From positions 124,001-188,000 of the forward strand of contig NZ_AUJK01000003.1 of assembly GCF_000424185.1 (NCBI RefSeq): a stretch of 64,000 bases of DNA, read 5' to 3'. A program made the translations under genes and the position numbers. The notes under the pieces are model-generated. The model made no database searches. It saw nothing but the letters and a program-made list of their open reading frames with translations, and was not told the origin of the DNA. This document shows positions 60,352 through 64,000 of the stretch, piece by piece. Source of the stretch: Prevotella sp. AGR2160 (GTDB lineage Bacteria; Bacteroidota; Bacteroidia; Bacteroidales; Bacteroidaceae). Position 1 is the first letter of the stretch, and each line of letters starts with the position of its first letter.

Positions 60352-61284
60352 ATGAAAAAATTAGTATTATATATATTTCTCATGGGTTTCGTCTTCGCCA
60401 TGGCCGGTTGCTCCAATGATGACATCGACGAGACCAACAGCGTTTTCACGCATGAGAAGGTCGACTCTTCTGAGTTCGACCACTGGCTGGCCAAGAACTA
60501 TACACAGCCCTATAATATTCGACCGCTCTACCGTTATCATGACCTGGAGACCGACAACTCTTACAATGTTATCCCGGCCAAGGTGAAGAACGTACAGGCA
60601 CTGGCTGTCATCATGAAGCATATCTGGCTTGACGCCTATGCAGAGGTGGCCGGTCCCGACTTCCTGAAGAAGTACTGTCCGCGTATCTTCCAGTTCATCG
60701 GATCCGGTGAGTACAACTCCAACGGTTCTGTTGTCCTCGGTACTGCCGAGGGAGGTATGAAGATCACGCTGTTCCGTGTCAACGCCATTGATCCCGACAA
60801 TATCTTTATTGACAGTGTCAGTGCCGTCCCTCAGACGGAACATCTGCCGCTGGACCTGAACTACTGGTATTTCCACACGATGCACCATGAGTTCTGTCAT
60901 ATCCTCACGCAGCACAAGAACTACTCCACCGACTTCCAGCTCGTCTCTGCCGGTAAGTACCACTCCAGCGACTGGGTGAATGTAAAGGATGAGGATGCGC
61001 CGGCCCTCGGTTTCGTCTCCGGCTATGCCAGCGGCGAGTATAACGAGGACTTCGCTGAGATCTATTCCACCTATGTCACCCACACGCAGGAAGCCTGGGA
61101 CAAGCTCCTGGCTTTGGGCGTGAAGAATGGCGACACTTCCGGCCGTGATGCCATCGTGAAGAAGCTGGCCATTATCAAGGAGTATTTCAAGAGTTCCTAT
61201 GGACTGGATATTGACAAGCTCCGTGAGGTCGTCCTTCGTCGCTGCCATGAGGTTCAGAATATGGATTTGTCTAAATTGAATTAG
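60352..61284 (+). CDS. substrate import-associated zinc metallohydrolase lipoprotein
   Basis: A 310-residue lipoprotein: lipobox MAGC (Cys 20) followed by acidic SNDDIDE, the kind of signal that sends Bacteroidetes lipoproteins to the cell surface. H179-E180-x-x-H183 (HHEFCHILTQ) binds zinc and the later NEDFAEIYSTYV (231-242) offers the third ligand. The family is known to travel with SusC/SusD genes and a DUF4302 partner. It could cleave a peptide or other amide/ester bond of the imported ligand; the substrate is unknown. Confidence 0.88.
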   Translation: MKKLVLYIFLMGFVFAMAGCSNDDIDETNSVFTHEKVDSSEFDHWLAKNYTQPYNIRPLYRYHDLETDNSYNVIPAKVKNVQALAVIMKHIWLDAYAEVAGPDFLKKYCPRIFQFIGSGEYNSNGSVVLGTAEGGMKITLFRVNAIDPDNIFIDSVSAVPQTEHLPLDLNYWYFHTMHHEFCHILTQHKNYSTDFQLVSAGKYHSSDWVNVKDEDAPALGFVSGYASGEYNEDFAEIYSTYVTHTQEAWDKLLALGVKNGDTSGRDAIVKKLAIIKEYFKSSYGLDIDKLREVVLRRCHEVQNMDLSKLN

Positions 61285-61292
61285 TATTTCCT

Positions 61293-62594
61293 ATGAAAAA
61301 GTTATTATTCGCATTGCTTGCTCTGACAGCAATCATTTCATATACATCCTGTACGCCGACGGTCGATGATGTCTACGACAAGGCTTACGACCAGCGCAAG
61401 GCCGAGAATCTCGCCGATATCAAGTCGACACTGGAGAGTGCCAAGAACGGCTGGGTCATGTACATCTATGGCAACCAGTCATTGGGTGGCTACAACCTCC
61501 TGCTGAAGTTCCATAATGACTCCGTCGTCGCCAGTTCCGAGCTCAACAAGGTCGACACCATCAGCGCGCCCTCCCATTATCAGGTGGGTTACAGCGCAGG
61601 CCCAATCCTGTCCTTCGATGAGTATAACAGCATCATCCACCAGTTCTCCGACCCCGTCAACCAGAAATACGGCACCAACGGCAAGGGTTTCGAGGGCGAT
61701 CTGGAATATCGTGTGCAGAGCTATTCTGCCGACTCCATCGTCCTTCTGGGCAAGAAGCATGAGAACAAGATTGTCATGCTTCCTCTGGCTGAGAGCACTT
61801 CCTGGAAGAGCTATCTCGAGAAGGTGAAGGAAGTGGACGACTCCATGTTCACGTCCAACTACGACTTCGTCATCAACGGCAAGGACACCATCCACGCACG
61901 CCGTTCCAACCGTGTCCTCAACTACACGGTGCTCGACAAGGACAGTCAGAAGGTAGTCAACACCATTGGCTACTGCATCACCGACAAGGGTATGCGCCTC
62001 TATGAGCCGATCTCTCTCGACGGTCAGCAGATCACGGGCTTCACCTATCAGCCGAATTCCGATATCTATACGGATGTGGCCAATTCGAGCGTTACCCTGA
62101 AAAAGCGTATCATGAATCCGAATGCCCTCCTCGTCGACGGCACTTGGTATATTGATCTTGCTGAAGCCGGTGCTTTTCCTTCCAACCAGTGGAAGATTGC
62201 CCGTTCGGAGATGCTTGCACAGGGTGACTCTCTGCTGATGGGCTGTCTGGGAACTTACAGCACGGAGTTCGCCTTCACGTTCGCCCTCGGCAATGCAGAC
62301 ACCGGCTATTATCTGGCTGCCCTCAACTTCGACTACAAACTGATCGGCAAGGATGAGATCTCCATGACCTTCAATGGCTATGGCGATGCCCTCGGCAACG
62401 GTCTGCAGTTCCTGAATGGCTCATACGGTGTCGATGCCCTCATCGCGCCGTTCGGCTATAAAAAGACACGAACCTTCAAGGTGGAGACGGACGACTTGAA
62501 GCGTCCCTCCTATATGATTCTTACTGACAAGAGTAATCGAAGGAACAAGATGAAACTGGTCAGCAACACCGTCTATTTCCCTCTCCAAAAATAG
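61293..62594 (+). CDS. DUF4302-type lipoprotein
   Basis: A 433-residue lipoprotein (lipobox YTSC, Cys 20) with a helical start (VDDVYDKAYDQRKAENLADIK) then repeated beta-rich segments such as GWVMYIYGNQSLGGYNLLLKF and a long beta region ending NKMKLVSNTVYFPLQK. This matches the DUF4302 pattern of proteins next to SusD-linked metallohydrolases. No catalytic motif is visible; a surface binding or presentation role is an inference. It starts 8 nt after the hydrolase gene. Confidence 0.8.
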   Translation: MKKLLFALLALTAIISYTSCTPTVDDVYDKAYDQRKAENLADIKSTLESAKNGWVMYIYGNQSLGGYNLLLKFHNDSVVASSELNKVDTISAPSHYQVGYSAGPILSFDEYNSIIHQFSDPVNQKYGTNGKGFEGDLEYRVQSYSADSIVLLGKKHENKIVMLPLAESTSWKSYLEKVKEVDDSMFTSNYDFVINGKDTIHARRSNRVLNYTVLDKDSQKVVNTIGYCITDKGMRLYEPISLDGQQITGFTYQPNSDIYTDVANSSVTLKKRIMNPNALLVDGTWYIDLAEAGAFPSNQWKIARSEMLAQGDSLLMGCLGTYSTEFAFTFALGNADTGYYLAALNFDYKLIGKDEISMTFNGYGDALGNGLQFLNGSYGVDALIAPFGYKKTRTFKVETDDLKRPSYMILTDKSNRRNKMKLVSNTVYFPLQK

Positions 62595-62615
62595 ACTTGA
62601 CCCAATGAGCAGAAG

Positions 62616-62655
62616 ATCCGGTGGCAAGGCAACTTGTCACCGGATTATATTTTTA
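62616..62655 (+). terminator. terminator after the DUF4302 gene
   Basis: ATCCGGTGGCAAG (62616-62628) pairs with CTTGTCACCGGAT (62633-62645) with one G-T pair and a GCAA loop, then TATATTTTTA. It ends the transcript of pair 2. Confidence 0.88.
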
Positions 62656-62717
62656 GGGTGAAGTGAGTAAAAATAATTACGTTTTTTCGAGAAAGTGAAT
62701 ATTTTTGTTATATTTTC

Positions 62718-62748
62718 TTTGCAAATTAAAGAATAATGCGTAACTTTG
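62718..62748 (+). promoter_or_regulatory. promoter of the last gene
   Basis: TTTG (62718-62721), 19-nt spacer, TAACTTTG (62741-62748), about 42 nt before the ATG. Confidence 0.8.
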
Positions 62749-62790
62749 CAGCCGAAGATAATTGATAACAGAAATTTTATTTACAGACGT

Positions 62791-64000
62791 ATGAGAAAAT
62801 TTACTTTTGTACTTGTTGCCGCATTTATGGCTGTATCAGCCCATGCGCAAGTTTCCCTGAAAGGCGCTGAATTTGAGCGCATGACAAATGGCGGTTTCGC
62901 CACAAGATTGGTTAAGGATAACGCACGTCCCTCTGCCGCACAGATGAAGAAGGTCGCAGAGGGTAAGGCCCTGCTGAAGTTAGCTGCTCCCCGTAAGGCT
63001 GACACGAATGTGACGCTTGAGGATGCTTATGCAGTTTCCAGCCATACCTATGTCCCCAACAATGGTTTCTTCTCCGCTACGATGGCTCCTGCTGCTTACG
63101 CAGTAAGTGGCACAAAGATTTACTTTGACGCTTTCGGAGTTGGTGCCGGTATCGAGGGTAACATCATTTCCGGTGATAACCTGTTGACCAAGCAAGGTAT
63201 TGCTGCCGACTCTGTCTACTTCGCACCCGATCAGACCCTTGGTCAGAATTCAAAGGGTACGGATATCAAGGTCTCCGGTTGTACCTACGACAATAATACG
63301 GGTGTGGCCAAGTATTCTGCTACAACGGCTATCACTGGCTATTACTTCTCTGCCACTAAAGAATTATATATCACTTCTATCGTAGGTGTTCAGGTCGACT
63401 CCCTCATCGCTGCCGGCGCAGATTTTGACTGTCAGCCCAAGTCTGAAATCGATGCCTATCTGAAGAAGGCGTCAGTGGATTATATTGATAATAAAGGTAA
63501 TGAAAAAACTTTGAGTGCCTATGCCATTCCGTTCGAAAATGGTTACGCTGTCAAAGGCTTCGACTCAATGTTTGAGGACAGTTGGCTGATGTTTGGCTAT
63601 AACAAGTCCGCTGACGGTAAGAGCTATGATACGACAGGAGGTACGGTAGAGGCTTTCTCTTATATTACCTCCGTTTCTTTATACAAGGATGAGACTAAAA
63701 CGTCTACTTATGATGCCTACCTCGTACTTTATCCTTGCACAAAGGGAGATGATGGCCATTTTCATCCGGTTTCTACAGGCTTAGGCTTCACGGCAAGTAC
63801 CGACTCCAAGACGAATATTACAACGCTGGAGTCTGATGGTGAGTCGCTGTATGCGGCATTGGGTATTTGTCCTTATTACGCTGATGGCGAAGGCATCTAC
63901 TACTACTACAACGACTGGTCTATCACCATTACTGATGAGAGTGCTACAGCCATCAAGGGCATCACCTCCAATGCAACGGGTAAGAAGAGCGAGGCATACT
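62791..64000 (+). CDS. secreted protein, unknown function (3' end outside window)
   Basis: At least 403 residues, open to the window edge. A signal peptide (MRKFTFVLVAAFMAVSAHA) is followed by a basic segment and beta-rich sequence with many Gly, Thr and Tyr (PNNGFFSATMAPAAYAVSG). The final visible residues, AIKGITSNATGKKSEAY, look like the lead-in to a type IX secretion C-terminal sorting domain, which in Prevotella often reads AYY-DLSGR next; that part is not in the window. It has its own promoter and terminator-separated transcript but lies directly beside the SusC/SusD cluster, so it may act on the same substrate. Confidence 0.75.
   Translation, partial: MRKFTFVLVAAFMAVSAHAQVSLKGAEFERMTNGGFATRLVKDNARPSAAQMKKVAEGKALLKLAAPRKADTNVTLEDAYAVSSHTYVPNNGFFSATMAPAAYAVSGTKIYFDAFGVGAGIEGNIISGDNLLTKQGIAADSVYFAPDQTLGQNSKGTDIKVSGCTYDNNTGVAKYSATTAITGYYFSATKELYITSIVGVQVDSLIAAGADFDCQPKSEIDAYLKKASVDYIDNKGNEKTLSAYAIPFENGYAVKGFDSMFEDSWLMFGYNKSADGKSYDTTGGTVEAFSYITSVSLYKDETKTSTYDAYLVLYPCTKGDDGHFHPVSTGLGFTASTDSKTNITTLESDGESLYAALGICPYYADGEGIYYYYNDWSITITDESATAIKGITSNATGKKSEAY

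Overview
The window looks like chromosomal DNA from a Bacteroidales bacterium, most likely a Prevotella relative. Reasons: nearly every convincing promoter has the Bacteroidetes form (TTTG, 19-20 nt spacer, TAnnTTTG); there are SusC/SusD outer-membrane import pairs; lipoproteins carry Bacteroidetes-style signals; and the gene orders dut-TPR-DUF4292-EnvC-like, glsA-glsB and ddl/rluD/PASTA are typical of the group. The genus is inference; no rRNA is present.

Layout. 0-9.7 kb: an outer-membrane barrel protein, ddl, rluD and a PASTA protein; rpmH; efp with a glycosyltransferase; radC; an MIP18/DUF59 Fe-S protein; lpxH; and a PfkB sugar kinase. 9.8-15.3 kb: ackA-pta (acetate/ATP), folP-cdaA (folate and cyclic di-AMP), murF. 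15.4-24.4 kb: tRNA-Pro(CGG), a helix-hairpin-helix protein, two tandem NSS transporters, a CYTH protein with a 50-residue membrane protein, prfB with an acyl-CoA ligase, and an M20 hydrolase. 24.4-29.4 kb: the dut-TPR-DUF4292-EnvC-like operon. 29.4-33.2 kb: dgt, then glsA-glsB (glycine-lipid synthesis) coupled to a small secreted protein. 33.3-49.2 kb: a long dcw cluster, rsmH-ftsL-ftsI-murE-mraY-murD-ftsW-murG-murC-ftsQ-ftsA-ftsZ, followed by a YqeY-like gene and convergent recO. 50-50.5 kb: tRNA-Glu(TTC) and rpsT. 50.6-64 kb: an accessory cluster with two consecutive SusC/SusD pairs, an HExxH zinc-hydrolase lipoprotein, a DUF4302-type lipoprotein and the start of a secreted protein cut by the window edge.

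Much of the window supports cell-wall synthesis and division: ddl, murF, the dcw genes, the amidase-activator-like EnvC protein, cdaA and PASTA proteins. The last 13 kb forms a separate surface nutrient-capture module with no regulator gene beside it.

The intergenic DNA is unusually structured. Fourteen copies of a 22-nt palindrome (GGGACATGAT / ATCATGTCCC) are spread through it; many touch or overlap stop codons, and several occur in facing pairs. Two copies of a larger element with identical 27-nt inverted arms, a nested inverted repeat with a perfect 53-nt palindrome, heptamer and octamer tandem repeats, and a GC-rich repeat that appears to form part of a glycosyltransferase N-terminus complete the picture.
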